Assembly: GCA_964520975.1 (NCBI GenBank)
Contig: CAZFPA010000002.1
Coordinates: 1-64,000 of the forward strand
Direction: 5' to 3'
Origin: CAZFPA01 sp964520975
Lineage (GTDB): Bacteria; Bacillota; Negativicutes; Selenomonadales; Selenomonadaceae
DNA length: 64,000 nucleotides
Part shown: positions 23,577 to 32,459 of the stretch, piece by piece
Layout: each line of letters starts with the position of its first letter
Numbering within the stretch: the stretch's first letter is position 1
Notes under the pieces: model-generated
Told to the model about the DNA's origin: nothing
The model's database searches: none
Seen by the model: the letters and a program-made list of their open reading frames with translations, nothing else
Translations under genes and position numbers: made by a program

Positions 23577-24281
23577 TTATTGAATCGCTGTATTGAGGGC
23601 CAGTGTGATCATATCATTGAAGGAGGTCTGGCGTTCCTCGGCGCTGCAGGCCTGGCCGGTGAGCAGGTGATCGCTGGTCGTGAAGAGTGCCAGTGCCTGT
23701 ACATGGTATTTGGCGGCCAGCAGATAGAGAGCTGCGGCTTCCATTTCAACAGCCAGAATTCCGTATTCCCGGAGTTTTTTATTGTCGATTTCCTCATTAT
23801 AGAAGCGGTCAACGGAGATGACATTGCCTACCTTTACCGGGAGCTGGAGCTTTTTCGCACAGTTGACGGCCTCGGCAAGCAGCGTGTAGTCGGCAATCGG
23901 CGCGAAGTTGATGGAACCACCGAAAATATTCCGTATCATGGAGGAGTCCGTAGTGGCTGCCTGGGCAATGACGACATCCCGCAGAGCGATGTCCATGTTC
24001 ATGCCGCCGCAGGTGCCGACGCGGAAAAGTTTTTTTACGCCATACTGACTGATGAGTTCATTGACGTAAATTGAAATCGAAGGCATGCCCATGCCGGTTC
24101 CCTGGACAGAGACGCGCACGCCCTTGTAGGTACCGGTATAGCCGAGGATATTGCGGATGCTTGTATATTCCCGGGCATCCTCCAAAAAGGTTTCGGCAAT
24201 ATACTTGGCACGTAGAGGATCTCCCGGCAGTAAGATGCGATCGGCAATTTCGCCGGGTTTGGCAGCGATGTGTAAACTCAT
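23577..24281 (-). CDS. deoD: Purine-nucleoside phosphorylase, DeoD type
   Basis: A 234-residue trimeric-disc (hexameric) phosphorylase that splits purine nucleosides with phosphate. N-terminus MSLHIAAKPGEIADRILLPG contains the conserved His-Ile and phosphate-binding DRILLPGDP. GTCGGM, VEMEAAALY and TTSDHLLTG carry the nucleoside and Asp acid sites. AAAGGATGG precedes the ATG. It is a single-gene unit. The length matches Firmicute DeoD exactly. Confidence 0.97.
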   Translation of the reverse strand: MSLHIAAKPGEIADRILLPGDPLRAKYIAETFLEDAREYTSIRNILGYTGTYKGVRVSVQGTGMGMPSISIYVNELISQYGVKKLFRVGTCGGMNMDIALRDVVIAQAATTDSSMIRNIFGGSINFAPIADYTLLAEAVNCAKKLQLPVKVGNVISVDRFYNEEIDNKKLREYGILAVEMEAAALYLLAAKYHVQALALFTTSDHLLTGQACSAEERQTSFNDMITLALNTAIQ

Positions 24282-24504
24282 AGTAGAACACCATCCTTTG
24301 GAAAATTTTTTGTCTATCTTTATTATAGGAGCTTTCCGGTTTTTTGGAAAGGCAGATCTTTGTGAAAATTGACCGTTTTCTGCCAGCAGAGTGAGTCTTT
24401 TGGTATATTTCCTCCTTTCGGGCGTTGACGACCCCTCTCATATCATGTAGGATAATAAGAGGTATGATTCCTTATCAAATAGATGGAAATAGAGGGAAAG
24501 AACG

Positions 24505-24942
24505 ATGAAAATATCGACAAGAGGCAGGTATGCTCTGCGCCTCATGATGGATGTAGCTGTATTCAGCAAGGACGCGCCCGTGCGCATCAAGGATGTGGCC
24601 CAGCGCCAGCAGATTTCGGAAAAATATTTGGAACAGATTGTTTCTGTACTCAATAAGGCCGGTTTTGTGAAGAGCAGCCGCGGCCCACAGGGCGGCTATC
24701 GGCTCATGAAGAAGCCGGAGGATTATACTACGGGAATGATCCTGCGCCTCATCGAGGGAAGCCTTGCTCCGGTGGCCTGTATGGATGGCGATATCAATGA
24801 ATGTGGCCGTCGTAAATGCTGTGCGACCCTGAAGCTCTGGCAGATGCTCAATGAGGCTATTGAAAATGTTGTCGATCATGTGACTCTGGCAGATCTCATC
24901 ACCTGGCAGCAGGAAATGGAACAGAATTGCCCGGATAAATGA
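24505..24942 (+). CDS. Rrf2 family transcriptional regulator
   Basis: A 145-residue regulator starting MKISTRGRYALRLMMDVAVF, the Rrf2 signature, with winged helix IKDVAQRQQISEKYLEQI. Cysteines in CMDGDINECGRRKCC are placed as in IscR/NsrR, so an Fe-S cluster is possible; CymR-like Rrf2 proteins lack this set. No isc/suf genes are next to it in the window. A TTGACG...TAGGAT promoter lies at about 24425-24453. AGGGAAAG precedes the ATG. Confidence 0.92.
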   Translation: MKISTRGRYALRLMMDVAVFSKDAPVRIKDVAQRQQISEKYLEQIVSVLNKAGFVKSSRGPQGGYRLMKKPEDYTTGMILRLIEGSLAPVACMDGDINECGRRKCCATLKLWQMLNEAIENVVDHVTLADLITWQQEMEQNCPDK

Positions 24943-25017
24943 TGCTGGTTTGATTGCTAAAAACCGGGGGATGTAGTAAACTTATTAAGTTGAGAATTTT
25001 TCTTGTAGGTGATAGAT

Positions 25018-25986
25018 TTGTCGAACAAGATGTTTGATGTGATAAAGCAGGATCTGGCAGTACTGGAGGATGAGATGCTGGCGGCCGTAGAGTCACCGGT
25101 AGCACTCATTACAGAAATAGGGACGCATTTGGTGAAGTCCGGGGGCAAGCGCATCCGGCCGGCCTTGTACTTCCTGGCTGTACGCTGTGGCAGCTTTCGT
25201 CAGGAACGGGCGATGCCGCTGGCGGTAGCGATTGAGATGATTCACATGGCTTCTCTCGTACACGATGATGTAATCGATAGTGCGGATACACGCCGTGGGA
25301 CGCCTACAGCGAATGCCAAATGGGGCAATCAGCTTTCCATACTCAGTGGAGATTATCTTTTTGCCAAGGCGTTTTCACTGGTAGCAGGCAATCATTACGA
25401 TGAGCGGGTCACGACACGGCTGGCGGATCTCGTTTGCGGTTTGAGCTCAGGGGAGATCATTCAGAATAAGGAGATCTATAAGGCTTCGCGTGATGTTGAA
25501 GAATACTATGAGCGCATTGCGAAAAAGACGGCGGATTTCCTGGAAATCTGCTGTGAGCTCGGTGGTATTGTCGGTGAAGTGGACGCGCCTGTTATTGACG
25601 CGTTGCGTGTCTATGGTGCATCAATTGGCATGGCATTTCAGATTACGGATGATTTGCTGGATCTTACGGCGGATGCCGCGACCATTGGCAAACCGGCCGG
25701 AAATGATATTCTGCAGGGCATTGTGACCCTGCCGGTTATCCGGGCACTCAATACGAGCCCGGACAGTGCGGAACTCGAGCGGATCGTGACGAATCGTTCG
25801 ATGACGGCAGCTGAGCTCGCCAGGGCCCTCGATATCGTGAAGGCTTCGGATGGCTTGGAGTTTGCGCAGGCAAAGGTAGATGAATACCTGGCAAAGGCAC
25901 GTGCTGTGTTGCCGGCGTCCTTGCCGGCGGATGTCCGCGAGGCGTATATCATGGCCGCGGACTTTATCGGCGGCCGCAAGTTTTGA
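25018..25986 (+). CDS. Polyprenyl synthetase (menaquinone side chain)
   Basis: A 322-residue trans-isoprenyl diphosphate synthase. First Asp-rich motif HDDVIDSADTRRG and second ITDDLLDLTAD are intact, as are GGKRIRP and the long lipid-measuring helices. Such enzymes build the heptaprenyl/octaprenyl chain for menaquinone. TTG 25018 is the probable start, because AGGTGA lies just before it; GTG 25009 has no ribosome site. Nearby UbiA/UbiD genes make a quinone role likely. Chain length cannot be read reliably. Confidence 0.92.
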   Translation: MSNKMFDVIKQDLAVLEDEMLAAVESPVALITEIGTHLVKSGGKRIRPALYFLAVRCGSFRQERAMPLAVAIEMIHMASLVHDDVIDSADTRRGTPTANAKWGNQLSILSGDYLFAKAFSLVAGNHYDERVTTRLADLVCGLSSGEIIQNKEIYKASRDVEEYYERIAKKTADFLEICCELGGIVGEVDAPVIDALRVYGASIGMAFQITDDLLDLTADAATIGKPAGNDILQGIVTLPVIRALNTSPDSAELERIVTNRSMTAAELARALDIVKASDGLEFAQAKVDEYLAKARAVLPASLPADVREAYIMAADFIGGRKF

Positions 25987-26021
25987 TGCGGTGCCTTAGA
26001 TGAGAAAGTGAGGGGATTTCA

Positions 26022-26270
26022 ATGTTTGGGATAGGCGTACCGGAGCTGGTTCTGATTTTGATTATTGGCCTGGTGGTATTTGGACCGGGAAAACTGCCGG
26101 AAATTGGTAAGGCTGTAGGCAAAAGCCTGAATGAGTTCAAGAAGGCTACCTCAAATGTTACTGCGGAAGATAAACCGCAGGCAAAGGCGGAAATTCGCCA
26201 GGCAGAGGTACTGCCGCCGGAAGAAAAGCCGAAAAATGATGCTTCTGCCGGACAGGAAGAGAAGAAATAG
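26022..26270 (+). CDS. tatA: Twin-arginine translocase subunit TatA (copy 1)
   Basis: An 82-residue TatA/E protein. It has the short membrane helix with GVPELVLILIIGLVVFGPGK, the FGP hinge, then an amphipathic helix and a charged tail rich in Lys, Glu and Pro. TatA oligomerises to let folded proteins cross the membrane. It lies 35 bases after the polyprenyl synthase gene and is followed by a terminator, so it belongs to a different transcript from the tatA2-tatC operon. Confidence 0.95.
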   Translation: MFGIGVPELVLILIIGLVVFGPGKLPEIGKAVGKSLNEFKKATSNVTAEDKPQAKAEIRQAEVLPPEEKPKNDASAGQEEKK

Positions 26271-26279
26271 AAATAGACG

Positions 26280-26313
26280 ATCGTCTTTGTCCGTTGGGCA
26301 AAGGCGATTTTTT
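26280..26313 (+). terminator. Terminator after tatA copy 1
   Basis: ATCGTCTTTG pairs with CAAAGGCGAT, followed by TTTTTT. Confidence 0.9.
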
Positions 26314-26387
26314 ATCATGAGGCAGGAAGAAATCCAGCGTTTTCCGTTGGCCTTTTCAGGTGAAGCGGCAGTGCGTGGATATCTCCG

Positions 26388-26449
26388 TCTCGTTGAAACG
26401 TTAAGAGGCAGGTTTTTCCTTGAAAAACCCTGAACAATGACGTTATAAT
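26388..26449 (+). promoter_or_regulatory. Hairpin-promoter repeat, copy 3
   Basis: TCTCGTTGAAACG opens the element. GGTTTTTC-CTT-GAAAAACC (26411-26429) is a perfect 8-pair stem, followed by CCTGAACAATGACGT and TATAAT at 26444-26449. It drives the long tatA2-to-nfnB operon and lies 40 bases ahead of tatA2. Confidence 0.7.
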
Positions 26450-26489
26450 AGTAACATGCTTGTTTGACAGGTTTCTAGGAGGAAGATTT

Positions 26490-26708
26490 ATGTTTGGATT
26501 GGGTGTACCGGAGCTGGCTTTGATTCTGATCATCGGATTGGTGGTGTTTGGCCCGAGCAAGCTGCCGGATATAGGGCGCGCTTTGGGTAAGAGCATCCAC
26601 GATTTCAAGGAAGCGGAAAACGACGCGAAGGAAATGATCAATGTGACACCGCAGAAGCCGGCGGAGAAAGCTGCTCCAACGGCTAAGGCGCCGGATGAAA
26701 CGAAATGA
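26490..26708 (+). CDS. tatA: Twin-arginine translocase subunit TatA (copy 2)
   Basis: A 72-residue TatA-like protein closely similar to copy 1 (MFGLGVPELALILIIGLVVF) but with a shorter tail. ATG 26490 has AGGAGG eight bases ahead. No TatB is recognisable, so this is a TatA-TatC type system as in many Firmicutes, with two TatA proteins that may differ in partner or substrate. It is first in a nine-gene operon ending with nfnB. Confidence 0.94.
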   Translation: MFGLGVPELALILIIGLVVFGPSKLPDIGRALGKSIHDFKEAENDAKEMINVTPQKPAEKAAPTAKAPDETK

Positions 26709-26721
26709 AGGAGCTCCGCTG

Positions 26722-27483
26722 ATGGAAGAAAATAATTACGAAAAACCGCCAGAAATTGCCAGCGCAGAGGATTCTGCCGCCGCGGCGGAGGAAGGGAATA
26801 TGTCCCTGATCCGTCACCTGGAAGAGCTGCGGAAATGTCTGATTCGTTCTTTTATTGCAATCGGAATCGGAACGGGCATTGCGTATTTTTTCCTGGATGA
26901 AATCATGCACTATCTTACGCAGCCAGCCGGCAAGCTGTACTACATGCAGCCGGCCGAGGCATTTTTTACCTATCTGAAGGTATCGGTATTCGCGGGTTTT
27001 CTGGTCGCGCTGCCCGTTGTCTTTTTTGAGCTTTGGCGTTTTGTGCTGCCAGCACTTACGAAGAATGAGCGCAAGGTTATGGGAATTGTGCTGCCGTCCT
27101 CCGTCTTTTTGTTCTTTGGCGGGCTGGCGTTTTCCTTTTTCTTTGTGTTGCCAGCGGGCATCCGCTTTTTTCTGGGATTTGGCAACAGCGACTTGGAACC
27201 GCTGTTCTCTATTGATAAATATCTGGATTTTGTCATTGCTTTTGTATTGCCTTTCGGGGCGATTTTTGAGCTTCCATTGGTCATTGTGATTCTGGCGAAG
27301 CTGGGCTTTGTGACATCGGCATTTTTGCGGCAGAAGCGGAAGCTGGTCATTTTCATGACTTTTGTGGTAGGCGCTGTCATTTCGCCGACACCGGATGTGT
27401 TTTCGCAGTCCATGATTGCGATACCGATGATCCTGCTCTATGAGATCAGTCTGTTTATCGTGCGCTATATCCTGCGCAAGTAA
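26722..27483 (+). CDS. tatC: Sec-independent translocase subunit TatC
   Basis: A 253-residue six-helix membrane protein that recognises twin-arginine signal peptides. The family start SLIRHLEELRKCLIRSF with conserved HLEELR is at residues about 26-42, and PDVFSQSMIAIPMILLYE near the end is the TatC C-terminal signature. ATG 26722 with AAGGAG eight bases ahead is better than ATG 26695, which lies inside tatA2. The first about 25 residues are acidic and poorly conserved in such proteins. Confidence 0.95.
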   Translation: MEENNYEKPPEIASAEDSAAAAEEGNMSLIRHLEELRKCLIRSFIAIGIGTGIAYFFLDEIMHYLTQPAGKLYYMQPAEAFFTYLKVSVFAGFLVALPVVFFELWRFVLPALTKNERKVMGIVLPSSVFLFFGGLAFSFFFVLPAGIRFFLGFGNSDLEPLFSIDKYLDFVIAFVLPFGAIFELPLVIVILAKLGFVTSAFLRQKRKLVIFMTFVVGAVISPTPDVFSQSMIAIPMILLYEISLFIVRYILRK

Positions 27484-27504
27484 TATGGAAAGGGGAACGA
27501 TTCT

Positions 27505-28965
27505 TTGGCTTTTAAGGATTTACGTGAATTTATAGATGAACTGGAGCAGCGTGGGCTGCTCAAACGCATTACGGCGGAGGTGGACTGTGAGCTCGAGATC
27601 ACCGAGATCACGGATCGCGTATCCAAGATGGAAGGCGAAAAGAACGTAGCGCTGCTTTTTGAGAATGTAAAGGGCTACGATATGCCGGTGCTCATGAATG
27701 CCTTTGGCAGCATGGAGCGCATGGCAATCGCTTTGGGTGTCGAGAAGCTCGATGATGTGGGGGATGAGCTGCGGGAGATTTTGAAGCTGCCGTATATTTC
27801 CCTGCAGCATAAGACGGATCTTCTGTCCATCATTCCTACGGCGAAGCGGGCGATTAATTTTCCTAAATATGTGAAAAAGGCGCCCTGCCAGGAGGTCGTC
27901 ATCGAGGATGAGCCGACATTGGACAAGTTCCCTATACTGAAATGCTGGCCCCAGGATGGCGGCCGTTTCATCACGCTGCCGCTGGTATTTACGAAAAATC
28001 CGGAGACGGGCAAGCGCAATGTTGGCATGTACCGCCTGCAGAAATATGACGGGCAGACGACGGGTATGCACTGGCATATCCATAAGAATGGCGCGGAAAA
28101 CTATCGCGCCTATCAGGCGGCGGGCAAGGATCGCATCGAGGTGGCTGTGGCCATCGGTACCGACCCGGTCCTGACCTATGCGGCTACGGCACCGTTACCG
28201 CGGGACATCGATGAGATGGTCTTTGCCGGATTGCTGCGCCATAAGTCGGTCGAGATGGTCAAGTGTGTGAGCGTGGATGTTGAGGTGCCGGCTACGAGTG
28301 AAATCGTGCTTGAGGGCTACGTAAAAACCGATGAGCTGCGCCGGGAGGGACCCTTTGGCGACCATACGGGCTATTACTCCCTGGCGGATGATTATCCTGT
28401 ATTCCATATCACCTGTATCACGCATCGCAAGAATCCGATCTATCCGGCAACGGTTGTCGGCAAGCCGCCGATGGAGGACTGCTATCTGGCCAAGGCTACG
28501 GAACGAATTTTCCTGCCGTTCTTGCAGCAGATGATGCCGGAAATCGTCGATATCAATCTGCCGTTGGAAGGCGTATTCCATGACTGTGCGATGGTTTCCA
28601 TCAAGAAATCCTATCCGCAGCAGGCCAAGAAGGTCATGCAGGCCATCTGGGGCATGGGGCAGATGATGTTCACCAAGATGATCATCGTGGTGGATGCCCA
28701 TGTGAATGTGCAGGATACCAAGGAGGTATGGTGGCGGGTATTCAATAATATTGACGCCAAGCAGGATCTTGTGATGGTCGAGGGACCGCTGGATGTACTG
28801 GATCACTCCTCGCCTATGCCAAAATGGGGAACGAAGATCGGTATCGATGCGACGAAATCCTGGCCGGAGGAGGGCCACACGCGGGAATGGCCGGATGAAA
28901 TCACCATGAGTGAGGATATCCGGGCTATGGTAGATAGGAAATGGAAGGATCTTGGTCTTGAGTAA
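27505..28965 (+). CDS. UbiD family decarboxylase (menaquinone, MqnL-like)
   Basis: A 486-residue prenylated-FMN-dependent decarboxylase. FKDLREFIDELEQRGLLKRI is the standard start; GMYRLQKYDGQTTGMHWH and the acidic cluster near EGPFGDHTGYY (with catalytic Arg-Glu-Glu type residues) match UbiD. A TTG start is used, with AAAGGGGA nine bases before it. Being fused by overlap to a UbiA-type prenyltransferase and found with mqnA in the same region, it probably performs the decarboxylation step of the futalosine route. A separate UbiX would be needed for the cofactor and is not in this window. Confidence 0.9.
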   Translation: MAFKDLREFIDELEQRGLLKRITAEVDCELEITEITDRVSKMEGEKNVALLFENVKGYDMPVLMNAFGSMERMAIALGVEKLDDVGDELREILKLPYISLQHKTDLLSIIPTAKRAINFPKYVKKAPCQEVVIEDEPTLDKFPILKCWPQDGGRFITLPLVFTKNPETGKRNVGMYRLQKYDGQTTGMHWHIHKNGAENYRAYQAAGKDRIEVAVAIGTDPVLTYAATAPLPRDIDEMVFAGLLRHKSVEMVKCVSVDVEVPATSEIVLEGYVKTDELRREGPFGDHTGYYSLADDYPVFHITCITHRKNPIYPATVVGKPPMEDCYLAKATERIFLPFLQQMMPEIVDINLPLEGVFHDCAMVSIKKSYPQQAKKVMQAIWGMGQMMFTKMIIVVDAHVNVQDTKEVWWRVFNNIDAKQDLVMVEGPLDVLDHSSPMPKWGTKIGIDATKSWPEEGHTREWPDEITMSEDIRAMVDRKWKDLGLE

Positions 28966-29809
28966 ACTTAGTGCACATGTGAATAATATCGCGCTGCACC
29001 ATTCCGTGTTTGCGCTTCCTTTTGCTTATACCGGGGCGTTTCTGGCAGCTGACGGTGTGCCGTCCTGGCATGATCTGATCTGGATTACGGTTACGATGGT
29101 AGCCGCCCGGAGTGCCGCTCTGGCCCTTGATAATCTCATTGATCTGAAATACGATAAGCAGCATCCGCGCTTTACGAAGCGCCCTATGGTCACGGGGGAG
29201 GTCCATCCCTGGGAGGCCAGGATGCTCATACTCATAAGCTTTATTGTGTTCATTTTCGCGGTGGCACAGCTCCAGCCCATTTGTCTGAAGCTGCTGCCTG
29301 TGGCGGCACTGCCCTTTATCATCTATCCGTATATGAAACGGGTGACGCCCTTCTGCCATTTTGTGCTGGGCGTGGCCATCGCGATGTCGCCGGCCGGTGG
29401 TTGGGTGGCTGTGAGCGGGGAAATCACGGTTCCTATGGTATTGCTGGCCCTGGCAGTTTGCCTGTGGATCGGGGCCTTTGATGTGGTCTACGGCGCGCAG
29501 GATGAGGCGTTTGATAAGGCCCATGGGCTCCATTCGATGGCTACGCTGTGCGGTGCCGCTGGCGCCTTGCGGGTAGCCCGGGGTGTGCATGTGGTCTGTA
29601 TCCTTTTGTTTGTTGCCGTAGGACAGCTTTTAGGACTCCAGTGGCTCTACTATGCCGGTGTAGGCGTGGCAGCCCTTACGCTTATCTATCAGCACAGTCT
29701 GGTGAGCGCAAAGGATTTCAGCCGCCTGACCCAGATGTATTTCATGCGCAATGGCATTGTGTCCATTGCGATGTTCCTGTTTACCTGGATGAGTCTTTCC
29801 ATAAAATAA
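28958..29809 (+). CDS. UbiA family prenyltransferase (MqnP-like)
   Basis: A 283-residue polytopic membrane enzyme that joins a polyprenyl chain to an aromatic acid. The first Asp motif appears as ALDNLIDLKYDKQHPR and the second as GAFDVVYGAQDEAFD; DNxxDxxxD is intact. TTG 28958 is preferred, with GGAAGGA eight bases ahead; the reading frame overlaps the end of the UbiD gene. Pairing with UbiD and MqnA indicates prenylation of 1,4-dihydroxy-6-naphthoate rather than 4-hydroxybenzoate. Confidence 0.9.
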   Translation: MSKLSAHVNNIALHHSVFALPFAYTGAFLAADGVPSWHDLIWITVTMVAARSAALALDNLIDLKYDKQHPRFTKRPMVTGEVHPWEARMLILISFIVFIFAVAQLQPICLKLLPVAALPFIIYPYMKRVTPFCHFVLGVAIAMSPAGGWVAVSGEITVPMVLLALAVCLWIGAFDVVYGAQDEAFDKAHGLHSMATLCGAAGALRVARGVHVVCILLFVAVGQLLGLQWLYYAGVGVAALTLIYQHSLVSAKDFSRLTQMYFMRNGIVSIAMFLFTWMSLSIK

Positions 29810-29855
29810 GCGAACTGCTCTCCTGGGAGCCGTTCCAAATGACGAGGTGGGTTTA

Positions 29856-30716
29856 TTGACAGCAAGGATTTTAGAAGGCAAGGTTTTTGCCGCTCAGATT
29901 CGGGCCGAGGCCAAGAAAAAGGCCGGGCAGATTAAGGCCGATTATGGCGTGACGCCGGGACTGGCGGTCATCATCGTGGGAGAAAATCCTGCATCCCGGG
30001 TTTATGTGCGCAATAAGCACAAGGCCTGCGAAGAACTGGGCATCTATTCAGAGGTCATCGAGATGCCGGACAGTACGACGAAGGAGGAACTGCTGGCAAA
30101 GATCGATTTGCTCAATGCCAGTGACAAGATCCATGGCATTCTCGTACAGCTGCCGCTGCCAAAGCAGATCCAGGCCGATGAGTCGGAAATCCTGGATCGC
30201 ATCGATCCTTTGAAAGACGTGGATGGCTTCCATCCGGTCAATGTGGGCCGTCTCGTCACAGGACAGCAGGCACTGGTCCCCTGTACGCCGCATGGCTGTA
30301 TCCGCATGCTGGAGCTGGCGGGGATTCCCATCGATGGTGCTCATGCCGTGATCATCGGCCGCAGCAATATCGTTGGCAAACCGATGCTGCATCTTTTGCT
30401 GGCGAAAAATGCCACGGTGACGATCTGCCATTCCCATACAAAGGATTTGGCGGCAATCACTCGCCAGGCGGATATCCTGGTGGCTGCTGTAGGCCGGGCA
30501 GGTTTTGTTACCGCGGATATGGTCAAGCCTGGAGCAACTGTCATCGATGTGGGGATCAACCGCATCGCGCCCAAGAAACTGGCTGGGGATGTAGATTTTG
30601 AAGCCGTAAAGGAAGTCGCGGGAGCCATTACTCCGGTTCCGGGCGGCGTGGGACTCTTAACCATTGCTATGCTCATGCAGAATGCCGTAGATGCGGCTGA
30701 GCTGCAGCTGAAATAA
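29856..30716 (+). CDS. folD: Methylenetetrahydrofolate dehydrogenase/cyclohydrolase
   Basis: A 286-residue bifunctional FolD interconverting methylene-, methenyl- and formyl-tetrahydrofolate with NAD(P). YVRNKHKACEELGI contains the catalytic Tyr and Lys, VQLPLPKQI and DVDGFHPVN the folate site, and GRSNIVGKPM the nucleotide site. TTG 29856 with GAGGTGG before it is the likely start; GTG 29847 is the alternative. It precedes fhs, giving a full formate-to-methylene folate path. Confidence 0.96.
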   Translation: MTARILEGKVFAAQIRAEAKKKAGQIKADYGVTPGLAVIIVGENPASRVYVRNKHKACEELGIYSEVIEMPDSTTKEELLAKIDLLNASDKIHGILVQLPLPKQIQADESEILDRIDPLKDVDGFHPVNVGRLVTGQQALVPCTPHGCIRMLELAGIPIDGAHAVIIGRSNIVGKPMLHLLLAKNATVTICHSHTKDLAAITRQADILVAAVGRAGFVTADMVKPGATVIDVGINRIAPKKLAGDVDFEAVKEVAGAITPVPGGVGLLTIAMLMQNAVDAAELQLK

Positions 30717-30781
30717 ATAAGCTTACGGGAGCTGGCGCTCCAGCAGGGAGCCGCTTCCTAAAAAATGGGAGGAAAACCAGA

Positions 30782-32449
30782 ATGAAAACGGATGTGGAAA
30801 TCGCGCAGGAGGCCGTGATACGGCCCATACGGGAAATTGCCGAGAAACTCAATATCACCGAGGATGAGCTCGAGCTCTATGGTAAGTATAAGGCGAAGAT
30901 TTCGCTGGATGCCTGGGATCGGGTCAAAAACCGTCCGAATGGCAAGCTGGTGCTTGTCACGGCTATCAATCCTACACCGGCGGGGGAAGGCAAGACGACG
31001 ACGAGTGTCGGCCTGGCCGATGCCTTCCACAAGCAGGGGAAAAAGACGATCGTTGCGCTTCGTGAACCTTCGTTGGGGCCATGCTTTGGCCTCAAGGGCG
31101 GTGCTGCTGGCGGCGGCTATGCCCAGGTCGTTCCTATGGAAGATATCAATCTGCATTTTACTGGAGATTTCCATGCAATCACCACGGCGCATAATCTGCT
31201 CGCGGCTGTGCTGGATAACCATATCCAGCAGGGCAATGAGCTCGATATCGATGTGCGCCGGGTCGTCTGGAAACGGGTTCTCGACCTCAATGATCGTGCC
31301 CTGCGCCATGTCGTGATCGGCATGGGCGGCAAGGCGCATGGTGTGCCGCGTGAAACGGGTTTTGATATCACGGTGGCTTCGGAAATGATGGCGATCCTTT
31401 GCCTGGCCAGTGATCTCGAGGATATGAAGAAGCGGCTGGGCCGCATCGTGGTGGCCTACACGCGCGGCGGCCGGGCTGTACGGGCCGATGAACTCCATGT
31501 GACGGGCGCACTGACGCTGCTTTTCAAGGATGCGATCAAGCCGAATCTCGTGCAGACACTGGAGGGTACGCCGTCCTTTATTCATGGTGGTCCTTTTGCC
31601 AATATCGCCCATGGCTGCAACAGTATTATGGCGACAAAATTCGCGCTGAAGTTTGCGGATTACGTTGTTACGGAGGCCGGTTTCGGTGCTGATCTGGGAG
31701 CGGAGAAGTTCCTCGACATCAAGTGCCGCTTTGCGGGCATCCATCCGGATGCCGTAGTCATCGTGGCTACGGTGCGGGCTCTCAAGATGCATGGCGGCAT
31801 GCCGAAAAAAGAGCTTACCCGCGTGGATATGAAGGCCCTGGAGGCAGGACTTTCCAATCTTACGAAGCATATAGAAAACATTCATAAGTATGGCCTGCCG
31901 ACTGTGGTCGCCATCAATGCGTTCCCAACGGATACAAAAGAGGAACTGGACTTCGTCGAGGCCAAATGCAAGGAGTTGGGCGCGGAGGTCGCTCTTTCCG
32001 AGGTATGGGCCAAAGGCGGCGAGGGCGGTCTGGAACTGGCGGATAAAGTGGCGGCAGCAATGGAGAAACCCAACAACTTCAAGTTCATCTATGATACGGA
32101 GGATACGGTCCCCCATAAGATCGAGGCCGTGGCCCGGGAAATCTATGGCGCTGATGGCGTAGACTTCACGGATGCGGCGAAGAAATCCCTGCAGGAAATT
32201 GAAGCACTGGGCTTTGATAAAATGCCGGTCTGCATGGCCAAAACACAGTATTCGCTCAGTGATGATGCTTCCAAGCTGGGACGGCCCACGGGCTTCCGTA
32301 TCACGGTCCGCGAGCTGCGTATCTCTGCCGGTGCGGGCTTTATCGTAGCGCTGACGGGCAATATTCTCACCATGCCGGGACTGCCGAAGCATCCGGCAGC
32401 GGAGAATATGGATATTGACCAGAATGGTAAGATTACGGGTCTGTTCTAA
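30782..32449 (+). CDS. fhs: Formate-tetrahydrofolate ligase
   Basis: A 555-residue ATP-dependent ligase that makes 10-formyl-tetrahydrofolate from formate. The nucleotide loop is TPAGEGKTTTSVGLADAF, and EPSLGPCFGLKGGAAGGGYA and NIAHGCNSI follow as in the family. GGGAGGA precedes the ATG. It is central to the folate C1 operon between folD and metF. The enzyme is typical of acetogens but is also used in anaerobes for purine and methyl supply, so Wood-Ljungdahl activity is not implied on its own. Confidence 0.97.
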   Translation: MKTDVEIAQEAVIRPIREIAEKLNITEDELELYGKYKAKISLDAWDRVKNRPNGKLVLVTAINPTPAGEGKTTTSVGLADAFHKQGKKTIVALREPSLGPCFGLKGGAAGGGYAQVVPMEDINLHFTGDFHAITTAHNLLAAVLDNHIQQGNELDIDVRRVVWKRVLDLNDRALRHVVIGMGGKAHGVPRETGFDITVASEMMAILCLASDLEDMKKRLGRIVVAYTRGGRAVRADELHVTGALTLLFKDAIKPNLVQTLEGTPSFIHGGPFANIAHGCNSIMATKFALKFADYVVTEAGFGADLGAEKFLDIKCRFAGIHPDAVVIVATVRALKMHGGMPKKELTRVDMKALEAGLSNLTKHIENIHKYGLPTVVAINAFPTDTKEELDFVEAKCKELGAEVALSEVWAKGGEGGLELADKVAAAMEKPNNFKFIYDTEDTVPHKIEAVAREIYGADGVDFTDAAKKSLQEIEALGFDKMPVCMAKTQYSLSDDASKLGRPTGFRITVRELRISAGAGFIVALTGNILTMPGLPKHPAAENMDIDQNGKITGLF

Positions 32450-32459
32450 GGAGATGCCT

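Noticed and set aside
24071..24372. Plus-strand frames opposite deoD running to 24372
   Set aside because: Antisense to deoD with no ribosome site or motif.
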